Shown: positions 35,101 through 47,238, numbered from the stretch's first letter. The stretch is 64,000 bases of DNA from Pycnopodia helianthoides (GCA_032158295.1 CM063251.1:14149757-14213756); one strand, 5' to 3'. The notes: generated by a model from the sequence alone, not told the origin. Translations and numbers: made by a program.

Positions 35101-38100
35101 CCCCTTGTCATTTTTCAATTTTTAGCCTATTTTTGAAGTATCAATATTTCCCTTTTAAAGCTTGTTTCTTTGGTCAAGTTATATAACAAGGCATCAGTAG
35201 AGCCTACTGCATCATTTCAGAGCCTAAAATCGCAACTTCAAAATTGGCCAAAATTTGATAAAACTGCTGGACTTACCCCTTGTCGTTTTTTCAATTTTTA
35301 GCCTATTTTTGAAGTATCAATGTTTTCCTTATTATAGCTTGTTTCTTTGGTCAAGTTATATAAAAAGGCATCAGTAGAGCCTACTGCATCATTTCAGAGC
35401 CTAAAATCGCAACTTCAAAATTGTCCAAAATTTGATAAAACTGCTGGACTTACCCCTTGTCATTTTTTCATATTTTTAGCCTATTTTTGAAGTATCAATA
35501 TTTCCCTTATTAAAGCTTGTTTCTTTGGTCAAGTTATATAAAAAGGCATCATTAGAGCCTACTGCATCATTTCAGAGCCTAAAATCGCAACTTCAAAATT
35601 GGCCAAAATTTGATAAAACTGCTGGACTTACCCCTTGTCATTTTTCCAATTTTTAGCCTATTTTTGAAGTATCAATATTTTCCTTATTATAGCTTGTATC
35701 TTGGGTCAAGTTATATAACAAGGCATCAGTAGAGCCTACTGCATATTTCAGAGCCTAAAATCGCAACTTCAAATTTGGCCAAAATTTGATAAAACTGCTG
35801 GACTTACCCTTGTCATTTTTTTTCATTTTATCAGTAGCCTATTTTTGAAGTATCAATATTTCCTTATTATAGCTTGTATCTTGGGTCAAGTTATATAACA
35901 AGGCATCAGTAGAGCCTACTGCATCATTTCAGAGCCTAAAATCGCAACTTCAAATTGGCCGAAATTTGATAAAACTGCTGGACTTACCCTTGTCATTTTT
36001 TCAATTTTTAGCCTATTTTTGAAGTATCAATATTTTCCTTATTATAGCTTGTATCTTGGGTCAAGTTATATAACAAGGCATCAGTAGAGCCTACTGCATC
36101 ATTTCAGAGCCTAAAATCGCAACTTCAAAATTGGCCAAAATTTGATAAAACTGCTGGACTTACCCCTTGTCATTTTTTCATTTTTAGCCTATTTTTGAAG
36201 TATCATTTTCCCTTATTATAGCTTGTTTCTTTGGTCAAGTTATATAAAAAGGCATCATAGAGCCTACTGCATCATTTCAGAGCCTAAAATCGCAACTTCA
36301 AAATTGTCCAAAATTTGATAAAACTGCTGGACTTACCCCTTGTCATTTTTTCATTTTTTAGCCTATTTTTGAAGTATCAATATTTCCCTTTTAAAGCTTG
36401 TTTCTTTGGTCAAGTTATATAAAAAGGCATCATTAGAGCCTACTGCATCATTTCAGAGCTAAAATCGCAACTTCAAAATTGGCCAAAATTTGATAAAACT
36501 GTGGACTTACCCTTGTCATTTTTCAATTTTTAGCCTATTTTTGAAGTATCAATATTTTCCTTATTATAGCTTTTATCTTGGGTCAAGTTATAAAAAGGCA
36601 TCATAGAGCCTACTGCATCATTTCAGAGCCTAAAATCGCAACTTCAAATTTGGCCAAATTTGATAAAACTGCTGGACTTACCCCTTGTCATTTTTTTTCA
36701 TTTTTCAGTAGCCTATTTTTGAAGTATCAATATTTTCCTTATTATAGCTTGTACCTTGGTCAAGTTATATAACAAGGCATCAGTAGAGCCTACTGCATCA
36801 TTTCAGAGCCTAAAATCGCAACTTCAAATTTGGCCAAATTTGATAAAACTGCTGGACTTACCCCTTGTCATTTTTTCAATTTTTAGCCTATTTTTGAAGT
36901 ATCAATATTTTCCTTATTAAAGCTTGTATCTTGGGTCAAGTTATATATCAAGGCATCAGTAGATCCTACTGCATCTTTCAGAGCCTAAAATCGCAACTTC
37001 AAAATTGGCCCAAATTTGATAAAACTGCTGGACTTACCCCTTGTCATTTTTTCAATTTTTAGCCTATTTTTGAAGTATCAATATTTTCCTTATTATAGCT
37101 TGTTCTTGGGTCAAGTTATATAACAAGCATCATTAGAGCCTACTGCATCATTCAGAGCCTAAAATCGCAACTTCAAAATTGGCCAAAATTTGATAAAACT
37201 GCTGGACTTACCCCTTGTCATTTTTTCAATTTTTAGCCTATTTTTGAAGTATCATATTTCCCTTTTAAGCTTGTTTCTTTGGTCAAGTTATATAACAAGG
37301 CATCATAGAGCCTACTGCTCATTTCAGAGCCTAAAATCGCACTTCAAATTGGCCAAATTTGATAAAATGCTGGACTTACCCTTGTCGTTTTTTCAATTTT
37401 TAGCCTATTTTTGAGTATCAATGTTTCCCTTTTATAGCTTGTTTCTTTGGTCAAGTTATATAAAAAGCTCAGTAGAGCCTACTGCATATTTAGAGCCTAA
37501 TCGACTTCAAATTGTCAAAATTTGTAAAATGCTGGATTACCTTGTCATTTTTTCATTTTTGTATTTTTAAGTTCAATATTTCCTTATTAAGTTTTTCTTT
37601 GGTCAATTATATAAAAAGGTCATTAGAGCTACTGCATCATTTCAGAGCCTAAAATCGCAACTTCAAATTGGCCAAAATTTGATAAATGTGGACTTACCCT
37701 TGTCATTTTTCCAATTTTTAGCCTATTTTTGAAGTATCAATATTTTCCTTATTATAGCTTTTATTTGGGTCAGTTATATAACAAGGCATCAATAGAGCTA
37801 CGCTCATTTCAGAGCTAATCGCAACTTCAATTTGCCGAAATTTGATAAAACTGCTGGACTTACCCTTTCATTTTTTTTTCATTTTTATCAGTAGCTATTT
37901 TTGAAGTATCAATTTTCCTTATTATAGCTTGTACTTGGGTCAGTTTATAAAGGCATCAGTAGAGCTACTGCATCATTTCAGAGCCTAAAATCGCAACTTC
38001 AAATTTGCCGAAATTTGATAAAATGTGGACTTAACCTTGTCATTTTTTCAATTTTAGCCTATTTTTGAAGTATCAATATTTTCCTTATTAAAGCTTGTAT

Positions 38101-40660
38101 CTTGGGTCAAGTTATATATCAAGGCATCAGTAGATCCTACTGCATCGTTTCAGAGCCTAAAATCGCAACTTCAAAATTGGCCCAATTTGATAAAATGCTG
38201 GACTTACCCTTGTCATTTTTTCAATTTTTAGCCTATTTTGAAGTATCAATATTTTCCTTATTATAGCTTGTATCTTGGGTCAAGTTATATAACAAGACAT
38301 CATTAGAGCTACTGCATCATTTCAGAGCCTAAATCGCAACTTCAAAATTGGCCAAAATTTGATAAAACTGCTGGACTTACCCTTGTCATTTTTTCAATTT
38401 TTAGCCTATTTTTGAAGTATCAATATTTCCTTTTTAAAGCTTGTTTCTTTGGTCAAGTTATATAACAAGGCATCAGTTAGAGCCTACTGCATCATTTCAG
38501 AGCCTAAAATCGCAACTTCAAAATTGGCCAAAATTTGATAAAACTGCTGGACTTACCCTTGTCGTTTTTTCAATTTTTAGCCTATTTTTGAAGTATCAAT
38601 GTTTCCCTTATTATAGCTTGTTTCTTTGGTCAAGTTATATAAAAAGGCATCAGTAGAGCCTACTGCATCATTTCAGAGCCTAAAATCGCAACTTCAAAAT
38701 TGTCCAAAATTTGATAAAACTGCTGGACTTACCCTTGTCATTTTTTCATTTTTTAGCTATTTTTGAAGTATCAATATTTCCCTTATTAAAGCTTGTTTCT
38801 TTGGTCAAGTTATATAAAAAAGGCATCATTAGAGCCTACTGCATCATTTCAGAGCCTAAAATCGCAACTTCAAATTGGCCAAAATTTGATAAAACTGCTG
38901 GACTTACCCTTGTCATTTTTCCAATTTTTAGCCTATTTTTGAAGTATCAATATTTTCCTTATTATAGCTTGTATCTTGGGTCAAGTTAATATATCAAGGC
39001 ATCAGTAGAGCCTACTGCATCGTTTCAGAGCCTAAAATCGCAACTTCAAAATTGGCCCAAATTTGATATAACTGCTGGACTTACCCTTGTCATTTTTTCA
39101 ATTTTTAGCCTATTTTTGAAGTACCAATATTTCCCTTATTAAGCTTGTTTCTTTGGTCAAGTTATATAAAAAGGCATCATTAGAGCCTACTGCATCATTT
39201 CAGAGCCTAAAATCGCAACTTCAAAATTGGCCAAAATTTGATTAAACTGCTGGACTTACCCCTTGTCATTTTTCCAATTTTTAGCCTATTTTTGAAGTAT
39301 TAATATTTTCCTTATTATAGCTTTTATCTTGGGTCAAGTTATATAACAAGGCATAAATAGAGCCTACTGCATCATTTCAGAGCCTAAAATCGCAACTTCA
39401 AAATTGGCCAAAATTTGATAAAACTGCTGGACTTACCCTTGTCATTTTTTTCATTTTTATCAGTAGCCTATTTTTGAAGTATCAATATTTTCCTTATTAT
39501 AGCTTGTATCTTGGGTCAAGTTATATAACAAGGCATCAGTAGAGCCTACTGCATCATTTCAGAGCCTAAAATCGCAACTTCAAATTTCGGCCAAAATTTG
39601 ATAAAACTGCTGGACTTACCCCTTGTCATTTTTTTTTTCATTTTTATCAGTAGCCTATTGTTGAAGTATCAATATTTCCCTTATTATAGCTTGATCTTGG
39701 GTCAAGTTATATAACAAGGCATCAGTAGAGCCTACTGCATCATTTCAGAGCCTAAAATCGCAACTTCAAATTTGGCCGAAATTTGATAAAACTGCTGGAC
39801 TTACCCCTTGTCATTTTTTCAATTTTTAGCCTATTTTTGAAGTATCAATATTTTCCTTATTATAGCTTGTATCTTGGGTCAAGTTATATATCAAGGCATC
39901 AGTAGAGCCTACTGCATCGTTTCAGAGCCTAAAATCGCAACTTCAAATTTGGCCAAATTTGATAAACTGCTGGACTTACCCCTTGTCATTTTTTCAATTT
40001 TTAGCCTATTTTTGAAGTATCAATATTTTCCTTATTAAGCTTGTATCTTGGGTCAAGTTATATATCAAGGCATCAGTTAGAGCCTACTGCATCGTTTCAG
40101 AGCCTAAAATCGCAACTTCAAATTTGGCCAAAATTTGATAAAACTGCTGGACTTACCCCTTGTCATTATTTCAGTTTTTAGCCTATTTTTGAAGTATCAA
40201 TATTTTCCTTATTATAGCTTGTATCTTGGGTCAAGTTATATAACAAGGCATCATTAGAGCCTATGCATCATTTCAAGCCTAAAATCGCAACTTCAAAATT
40301 GGTCAAAATTTGATAAAACTGCTTACCCCTTGTCATTTTTTCAATTTTCAGCCTATTTTTGAAGTATAAATATTTCCCTTATTATAGCTTGGTTCTTGGG
40401 TCAAGTTTATATTAAAAGGCATCAGTAGAGCCTACTGCACCATTTCAGAGCCTTAAATCGCAACTACAAAATTGGCCCAAATTTGATTAAACTGCTGGAC
40501 TTACCCCTTGTCATCAACTACTCTTTTCCTTCAAAATAGGTCAAGTTTAATAAATAAAAAAGTGCATCAGTGGAGCCTTCTGCATCATTTTGAAGCCTAA
40601 ATAGCAACTAAAACATCTTGCCCAAATTTGATAAAAGATGGATTTATCCCTTGTGATTTG
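32200..40660 (+). repeat. 177-bp satellite array, about 47 monomers
   Basis: A unit recurs head to tail with a 177-bp period; for example AGTAGAGCCTACTGCATC starts at 33061 and again at 33238. Each unit runs through TCAGAGCCTAAAATCGC, TTTGATAAAACTGCTGGAC, CCCTTGTCATTTTTTC, TTTTTGAAGTATCAATATTT and GGGTCAAGTTATATAAC. Monomers from about 33000 to 40400 are highly similar, whereas those at 32200-33000 and 40480-40660 are diverged, as expected for satellite edges escaping homogenisation. Some frames of 60-90 codons occur by chance and are not coding. Confidence 0.98.
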
Positions 40661-40844
40661 TACATTTGTTTGCGTATTATTTTATTCAACATCCCCCCCC
40701 CCGCCATCAAGAAAAAAAAAAACATCGAAAATTATCTTCAAAAGTCGACAAGGTAAAGATGACTCAGAGCAAGCATTTTCCGCTCCTCGCAATCCTTGTA
40801 CGGTCTCTACCAAGTATCAGGCGATTAGAAAAGATACAATTTTC

Positions 40845-41484
40845 GGCCAAATTTTAAAAAGAAATTTCAGCCTTGGAAAGAAAAGGCCCGCTGTTATTTG
40901 CCTTAAAATAAACTGAAAGAAAGTTTTGCATCAAGATACAGTCAACATCTTAAAAAGTGTGTTCAAGTTCAAAACAAATTTGTGCAGAAAGTTAGTCGGA
41001 GTGACGACCGGGCGTTCAGGGGACTCAAAGTCTGGTCGGAACGCAGAGTGGTGATCCCCGTATAGTTCCCTTGAGGGATTGGCTAGTCCCGGCCCCTCCT
41101 TGTCCTTTCCCACCCGATATATGCACCCTTCCTAATTTGGGGATAGACATGACGGACCCCAATCCATTACAGCGGCCAGCAGTAAAAGTCATGTCCCTCT
41201 TGGTACGGGAAGGGCTCGAACCGGGTGTACCAGCTCTGGACTGCACGCAATTGAACAGTCCAGTGCACCGAAGTGCCCGTTGGTGTTTGCAGGTGATTTA
41301 AAACACTACTTAAATAAGGCACTGCGGTTAACGGCAACGACTTAAAAAAACAAAAACAATTGGTAGCAGTGGGATTCGAACCGGGGTCAGCACCATTGAA
41401 AACCTACCCTAACCGTGTAGGCTACCGTTCCCTTTACAAATTACTAAAAATGTTTGCAATGTGAAGCACATAATTGGTCCTGTC
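40845..41484 (-). repeat. right inverted arm of the foldback-like structure
   Basis: Inverse copy of 31252-31895. It ends outward with GGTCCTGTC and inward with TTTCGGCCAAATTTTAAAAA. The tRNA-like block (41363-41426, reverse strand) here has a six-base acceptor pairing, GGTAGC with GCTACC, slightly better than in the left arm. B-box matches lie at 41372-41382 and 41212-41222 on the minus strand. Confidence 0.95.
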
Positions 41485-41518
41485 TTTATATTTCCGTTCC
41501 GTAGAACATAAATATTTC

Positions 41519-41600
41519 ATTTAAATATTTGGCCCAAATTTGATAAATGGCCCAACCCTTGAGTTTTTTATTTAATTCTCTGCCTATTTTCCAGATTTGA
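41519..41600 (+). repeat. satellite-monomer-like fragment outside the right arm
   Basis: TTTGGCCCAAATTTGATAAA, then AACCCTTGAGTTTTTTATTT and TCTGCCTATTTTCCAG follow the order of the monomer segment GGCCCAAATTTGATAAA - ACCCCTTGTCATTTTTTC - TTAGCCTATTTTTGAAG. The copy is diverged and partial. Confidence 0.5.
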
Positions 41601-42539
41601 TTTCATTCTTTTAAAATGAAGTATAAGGCATTATCAATAATAATGACTAATTCATTATTTATTTATACGGCGTCTCAAAGCGTATCCAGACGGGTTATTG
41701 AATTTTTTTTTTTTTTAATTTTGTGAGACCCATTTATGTTTCATATTTTAAGGTTTTAGAAGGTGATGCTGCGCAATCAGCAGCCATTGAAACACCGGGG
41801 TGAGCCTCTTCTCATAGCAAAAAGTGTATGTGTGTTCTTTTACGTGCATTTCACAACACACGAGACCAACGGATCCACGTCCTATCCGAAGGACTCCGAA
41901 GCAATACTGGTGAAATGTTTTGCTTACGGACACAAGTGTCAAGACCGGGGCTCGACTTCACACAGAGTTCAGACTGATCGTAACTGCAAATCCATCGCAG
42001 TTGCTTAGCAAAGAGTGATGTCACAATACAAATCACTATGGTAATACTGATAACTCATCTTACGATGAATCTTAGTGCTTTTGTGAAATCGACCCCCAGG
42101 ACTCCAAAACACACTCCGCTCATCGTTAACAACAGAGTTTGTGCGCATGACCACTCGGACACGATAGGCCACAACAAGGTTGGATACCCCCATCCATCAC
42201 CCTTTCCTGCGTAGGCTCATGCAGCCCCCACTGTACCGCCTCAACCACCCCACTATTTCACGGTCACCCCCCCCCCCCCCTACAGACAGAAACGCAACAC
42301 AATAAATTCAAGACTTCTTTTCAGCGGAATCATTTTGTTCCACGAAATCAAACCAGGTTTGTCTACGCCCACATTTTTATGGACACCTCATTGCAAAGGA
42401 CAACATTATGCCGTTATCCAGAGTCGATGAACCCGCCCCCTCGAGTTCACACCCTCTCACACCGAACACACACCTTCACGAGTCCGTGTGCCGTTTCCAA
42501 TCTCAGCCCTTCTATTAATTGTCAATTTCACCGAGTCAC

Positions 42540-42760
42540 GATTTCCGGCCCATTTAATGTTCCTTTTCACCCATGCTCGGTGCCAGCCTTTCTCTGTTGA
42601 AGAACACCCCCCTCCTCTCTCTCTGTTCAACTCAGCTGATTCCTTTTCGCTCTGCTTTTCTAACATGCCTTTTTCCCTTCACCCTCCTTCCTGACTCGGA
42701 ACTCCTTCTAACAACACGTGGTTTGTCCATTCCTTTTAACTCCTTCTCTAAAAAATAAAA
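42540..42760. repeat. pyrimidine-rich stretch
   Basis: C/T-dominated sequence with repeated CCTTT, CTCTCTC and CCTTCC motifs. No coding signal is evident, and opposite-strand frames through it are charged low-complexity Lys/Glu/Arg. Confidence 0.5.
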
Positions 42761-43128
42761 AAATAATAATAAAAAACGAAAGAAAGAAAGTAAGAAAAGA
42801 AAATACAAGTGATCACTCACAACTCTGTTTCAAAAAAAAAAAAGAAGGCAGTCACACCATGGCCAGACTACGTGTGATTTACATTGTTCAGTGGAAAAGC
42901 TGCAAGGTATGACAATTAATAATACTGAGAATATTCTTGGTGTGGTATTAAGGACTATAACCTTGATGGAGTCTCCAGCGATGTAGTAAACAGTCCTCTA
43001 ATTTCCGCAACCGCGCACATCTAATGACTCGGGGCGCCAAAAGTCTCCTCAGAAATTCTGCAAAACACATCTAAATTGGTCCGTGCTGTTGGAGTAATCG
43101 CTGGACCAGCGTATTTTCCCCTCTCCCC

Positions 43129-43147
43129 TCTCTCTCTCTCTCTCTCT
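43129..43147. repeat. (CT)n microsatellite
   Basis: About nine CT units. Confidence 0.85.
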
Positions 43148-43631
43148 TTCCCTCTTATTTTTAACGATTACGTCAAAGTATTTTATAAATTATGAAACCG
43201 CAGTATAGGATAGCTTGAATTAGCCTGTTTAGCGATCGATTCATTTGGAGGGCTGTCAGCAGCAAAGATACATCCTTACTAGTGGGCTGACATTGGAGGC
43301 GACGGTTAAAATAACTGAATTATTAGCTTGGGAGGAAACTAACGAGAGTTCTGCGTCATGGTGTATTTCAATGTCAAATCGCTCATCAGATAAAGCAACT
43401 CAGTGGCACCACGGGGGGTCCTTCAAAATAATGCAAACCCCCTCCGCCATGCTGAAATGTAATTACTGCTGATTAGGTCATAGTCACTTTCTTCATTCCA
43501 GCTTTGGTTATTATACGATCTTATAAGACTAGGTGAACGACCCCGTGGATTCATTTGACGACTGCAAAGTTTGAATGCAGTTCTTAGATGACGAGGAACA
43601 GTCTGATTATTTCAAATGGGATTCTAATGTA

Positions 43632-43914
43632 GAGTATACTTTTGGTAATTGCCAAAGACTAGTGTCCTCACTTTGGTGTATGCATTAAATAAAAAACCTG
43701 TGAAAACTTGGGTTCAAGTGGTCATCGAAGATTCAAATACATTAAGTGAGAAATTACCTCTTTCTCGAAAACTACATTACTTTAGAGGGAGTCGTTTCTC
43801 ACACTATTTTATACTATCAGCAGCTCTTAGGTGCTCCTTGAACCAAATAAGTTTTTTTTATGGCAAAGTATTTCTTGAGTTGAGCAATTACAAAAAGTAT
43901 CCACTACCTTTAAT
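43632..43914 (+). mobile_element. family C MITE, diverged copy
   Basis: TTTGGTAATTGCCAAAGACT, CTCACTTTGGTGTATGCAT, AAAACCTGTGAAAACTTGG, GAGGGAGTCGTTTCTCACAC and a terminal AAGTATCCACTACCTTTAA are in the family C order. The CACACGAAGTTGTG hairpin and its surroundings are deleted. Confidence 0.75.
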
Positions 43915-44369
43915 ACTCCCAATTAAACATAATCGCAAAACCTGTGGACAATCCATCGCAATTTGTGCCAATTGGTGGTATAACAGAACAGCTAGCAATA
44001 CGTTCAAGGTTTACGGGTGCGCATGCCATTGTATCCAATGGGTTTAATTAGTCTTAAGTCTGCGCCAAACGTCGTACTTTTGCCGGGTCAAACTCGAATG
44101 ATTTTCGCAGGGCAAAAATGCGGCGTTTTAAAACGAATCGGTGACAAACGTGAAGTGCAGTCAACATGTTTGCCGCACTTCACTGATTCAAAATATTGCG
44201 GACGCGGTAGAAAACTGCTAGAGATAAATGTTTCATGACGGCATTCCGAACTGTGACACTCAATATCAAATCATAATGATAACCTTCCCCCACCTTAAAG
44301 TTCGTCCTTGTTTATACCCAAAGTCAGCGTTGAGTGGCGTTTGTCGTATTTAACCGTATAGTACTTCGA

Positions 44370-44490
44370 AGTTTAAAGTTTCTCAAAACTCGTTGTACTG
44401 CCAAAAGCTGCATGCTGTACAACTTACCAAGTAAGTTTATTATGCCACTAATTTTCAGAGTCATTACCAAACGTGTACTGTGCCTTTAAG
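44370..44490 (+). mobile_element. family C-like MITE, right-end fragment
   Basis: CTTACCAAGTAAGTTTATTATG and TCATTACCAAACGTGTACTG followed by CCTTTAAG resemble the family C right end. The left part is missing. Confidence 0.5.
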
Positions 44491-45898
44491 TATTAATTTA
44501 TTTCAACAACAGAACGTTTCCATGCCCATTTCGTCGTTGGTTTTAATCTTGAGAGTGTTTTAAAATTTGAAACTTTTAAGAAATTGTGGGGTGGGGGACA
44601 TCAAAGGGGTGTGCGATCTACGTTAAATGGGGGTAAGGCCTACACCTCCCGGAAGAAAAATTAGGGACTGGTTTGTACCCTTGCAAAGCGATGGACAGAG
44701 ACAGAGATTCAATTTAATATGGGGTTCCAATGCAAATTAACAGCATATGGCCTGAAGACATAGGCGAGGATCAAATTTGACAAACAAATCAACTTATTGA
44801 GAGACCTCTTCATTTACCAGACGAAGTTCTTCATGAAAGCATCGGACAAGACATACCCTCCACCAGCCCAGCGTTCCAAATAATACCGTAGGCCACTTTG
44901 TAAAAAGTGGCATCCAATAGTTTCAGAAACGAGTAAGGCCCAAGAAAACAATTTGAGCTGCTATATGCTTCTTTGACCTTAACTTCCTCCAACTTGAAAG
45001 GACCGTACAAAGTTAGAAATGCGATACATAAAATCATAGCAGCAGTTTGCAAAGTTACCTTCTAAGTTAGCCTTCGGTTCAAAATACAGCACCCCCACCC
45101 CCACCCAACCAGATCGGCCATCGTATTCCATCAACGGCCCATTTTTCACTCGAGAAAATTAGAAGTTGTCTGCTATATAGTCCAATGATCGAGATTTTAC
45201 AAGCTCTAGGTCGGGCCAGGGGTCCGGGGCGCCGTGACTTCTCTATCAGTCACTCAGCCTCACCGGTCACCACCCGGAGAGCGCCTCACCCCCCTTAATC
45301 AATCCTTTCCGATCCTCATCAAGCATTAGGTCATGCGTTGACAGACCCTGTCAGCGTACCCCTGATGTGATTAGCCAACCAAGCACAAGAGATCAAAAAA
45401 AACTTGTTTTCCCCCTTGGAAAACCCTGGACACAAATCAACCAACAACAACCTGTAGTTCTCTAAATCGTATACCGAAGTTTGGGGCTTGGATAGAATTT
45501 ATGTTGTAAATTAAATCAAGAAAGACCGATCCCAAGCCCCCTGAACAGAATCCTCACTCGTGAGCTATACGCTTCTTCAATTGGAAAGTTTAAAACCGGT
45601 AGTTTAAAAAAATACAATAAAATAATAATCTAATCAAATACTTTGCAATCACGTTCGTTTCCAATGCCGCTCGTTTAAATGTTAATTGATAACTGACGCC
45701 AGTTTGCCAACCATCAGATTTGCACACAAAAACAATAAAATTCCGATACGCCAGTGAAAAAAAAAAAACCAACAACCAAAAACAACGCCACAAAAAAAAA
45801 AAAAAAGAGAGGGTACTTTCAAAAAATTCTTGTTGCGACCGAGCAGTACGATCCGGGGACGGTTTGCGGCGCTCTGGCGATGCGAGACCGATTGAGGA

Positions 45899-45924
45899 TT
45901 GCCGGGGCTCCTGAGCCCCGGCAA
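45899..45924. other. 11-bp perfect hairpin
   Basis: TTGCCGGGGCT (45899-45909) and AGCCCCGGCAA (45914-45924) pair perfectly around a CCTG loop. It lies in a GC-rich island (45830-45960) within AT-rich DNA. Function unknown. Confidence 0.85.
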
Positions 45925-46116
45925 GCCGCCTCGTCGTCACCGTCAATCCCGGCTCCCAAACAAACAACAGTCATTACTGGATTAGTCGGGCGGCAGACAG
46001 ACAGTTAAAAAGCAATTAGGCAAGCTACCGAAACGAGAGATTTGTTGTCGAAAAGACAATGATGCAGAACTTTTTGGCGCCTGCAAAATAATGTATATCC
46101 TCGTTTCTTTGTTGCT

Positions 46117-46117
<1 letters not shown>

Positions 46118-46148
<31 letters not shown>
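46118..46148. repeat. poly-T tract (about 31 T)
   Basis: A single long T homopolymer followed by GCGGGGG. Confidence 0.95.
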
Positions 46149-46150
<2 letters not shown>

Positions 46151-46305
46151 GGGGGAAAAAGGCAGATCCCCGAGTGGGTGAAAGGGTGTATCCACAGTTA
46201 AAATTCTTGGCAATAGAAGTTTGAAAGGTATAGCTTTTCTTATAATTACATAAAGGATGAAACCTACACCCCACACACACATCCAAGTGTGTAATGACCT
46301 CAAAT

Positions 46306-46450
46306 AGTGGACCCTCCTTTGTTCAACTCAATGTTCTGGCAAAAGTGGATCCCATTGTTTTCTTTTGTGATAGAAATCGTGCACTTACTGTCTCTTTTGT
46401 TATAGGTACTCGGTTTGAATGTCACTATAAAAGTACTCACACATATTCTA
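46306..46450 (+). repeat. interspersed repeat E, copy 1
   Basis: GTGGACCCTCCTTTGTTCAA, TTTTGTGATAGAAATCGTGC and CTCGGTTTGAATGTCACTA match the reverse complement of about 56915-57037 in order. This is a pair of inverted interspersed copies 10.6 kb apart. Confidence 0.65.
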
Positions 46451-46805
46451 TTTTTAACATCCCTGTTGGGACATCTTTTGTTCTTTCCTCTGTCCCTGTA
46501 GTTAACATCCTCTCGTAGACTGTGTACTCAACATTCGTTGTGGAGCACTCTAGTCTTTAGAATTCCCCTATGGACACATGTTCTTTTCCCCTGTCTGTTT
46601 TGTTCTCGGTCTCCATGAGGTAGCAAATATTAAAACACAAGGCTCTGTGTTGCATTCACCCTGTGGACATTCCTTTGTTTTGTACACTTACGGAAAATCC
46701 TATTCTTCAACACTGTAAAAGAAAAAAAAAAACACACACTGTGTGGACGTTTGCAGTCCACAAAGTGTTTCAAAACCCTTCATTTTGTTGACCTCTTTTT
46801 TCTCG

Positions 46806-46968
46806 GGTCCACACTTTGTGTGGTTCTCAGGTCCACACTTTGTGTGGCTCTCAGTCCACACTTTGTGTGGTGCTCAGGTCCACACTTTGTGTGGTTCTCA
46901 GGTCCACACTTTGTGTGGTTCTCAGGTCCACACTTTGAGTGGTTCTCAGGTCCACACTCTGTGTGTGT
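46806..46968. repeat. 24-bp minisatellite with palindromic core, about 7 copies
   Basis: The unit is GGTCCACACTTTGTGTGG followed by TTCTCA, and its core CCACAC-TTT-GTGTGG is a perfect inverted repeat. Because the period is a multiple of three, all frames stay open and give repeated octapeptides; that is a by-product of the period, not evidence of a gene. Confidence 0.95.
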
Positions 46969-47238
46969 AGCGTTAAAACCATAAACCATCTGCTCAAACA
47001 ACGCCGATGTTTATAAAGTTAAAAAACAACCTTCAAAATACACGGAAAAACAAACAAAAACAACAACAACTTCCAAAACACACACACCAAAGAAAAAAAC
47101 CCAACAACAACGTATGCGTATACAGTATTTAGTGCAGTTCAGCACCACTGTGACTATACCATCAGCTACCGTTACATCGACAACCTACCATTAAATCAGT
47201 AGGGGGCCTTTATACTTATAATGGGCAAATAAACTCAC

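Larger units (their letters stand above)
31252..41484. mobile_element. 10.2-kb foldback-like structure: inverted arms around a satellite array
   Basis: Two inverted arms of about 640 bp (31252-31895 and 40845-41484) are nearly identical and enclose about 8.4 kb of 177-bp tandem repeats plus short spacers. Long inverted repeats around internal tandem repeats are the defining layout of foldback elements such as Drosophila FB and sea urchin TU. No transposase is encoded and I could not see a target-site duplication. The alternative is two independent inverted insertions flanking a satellite locus, or an inverted duplication of a satellite boundary. Confidence 0.7.

Noticed and set aside
31252..41484. 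Could the regular array be a CRISPR locus?
   Set aside because: The whole 177-bp unit is repeated with no unique spacers, there are no cas genes, and the DNA is eukaryotic. It is a satellite.
46743..47001. Three overlapping frames of 73-77 codons with repeated octapeptides
   Set aside because: The 24-bp minisatellite keeps every frame open; there is no start context, splice site or independent coding signal.
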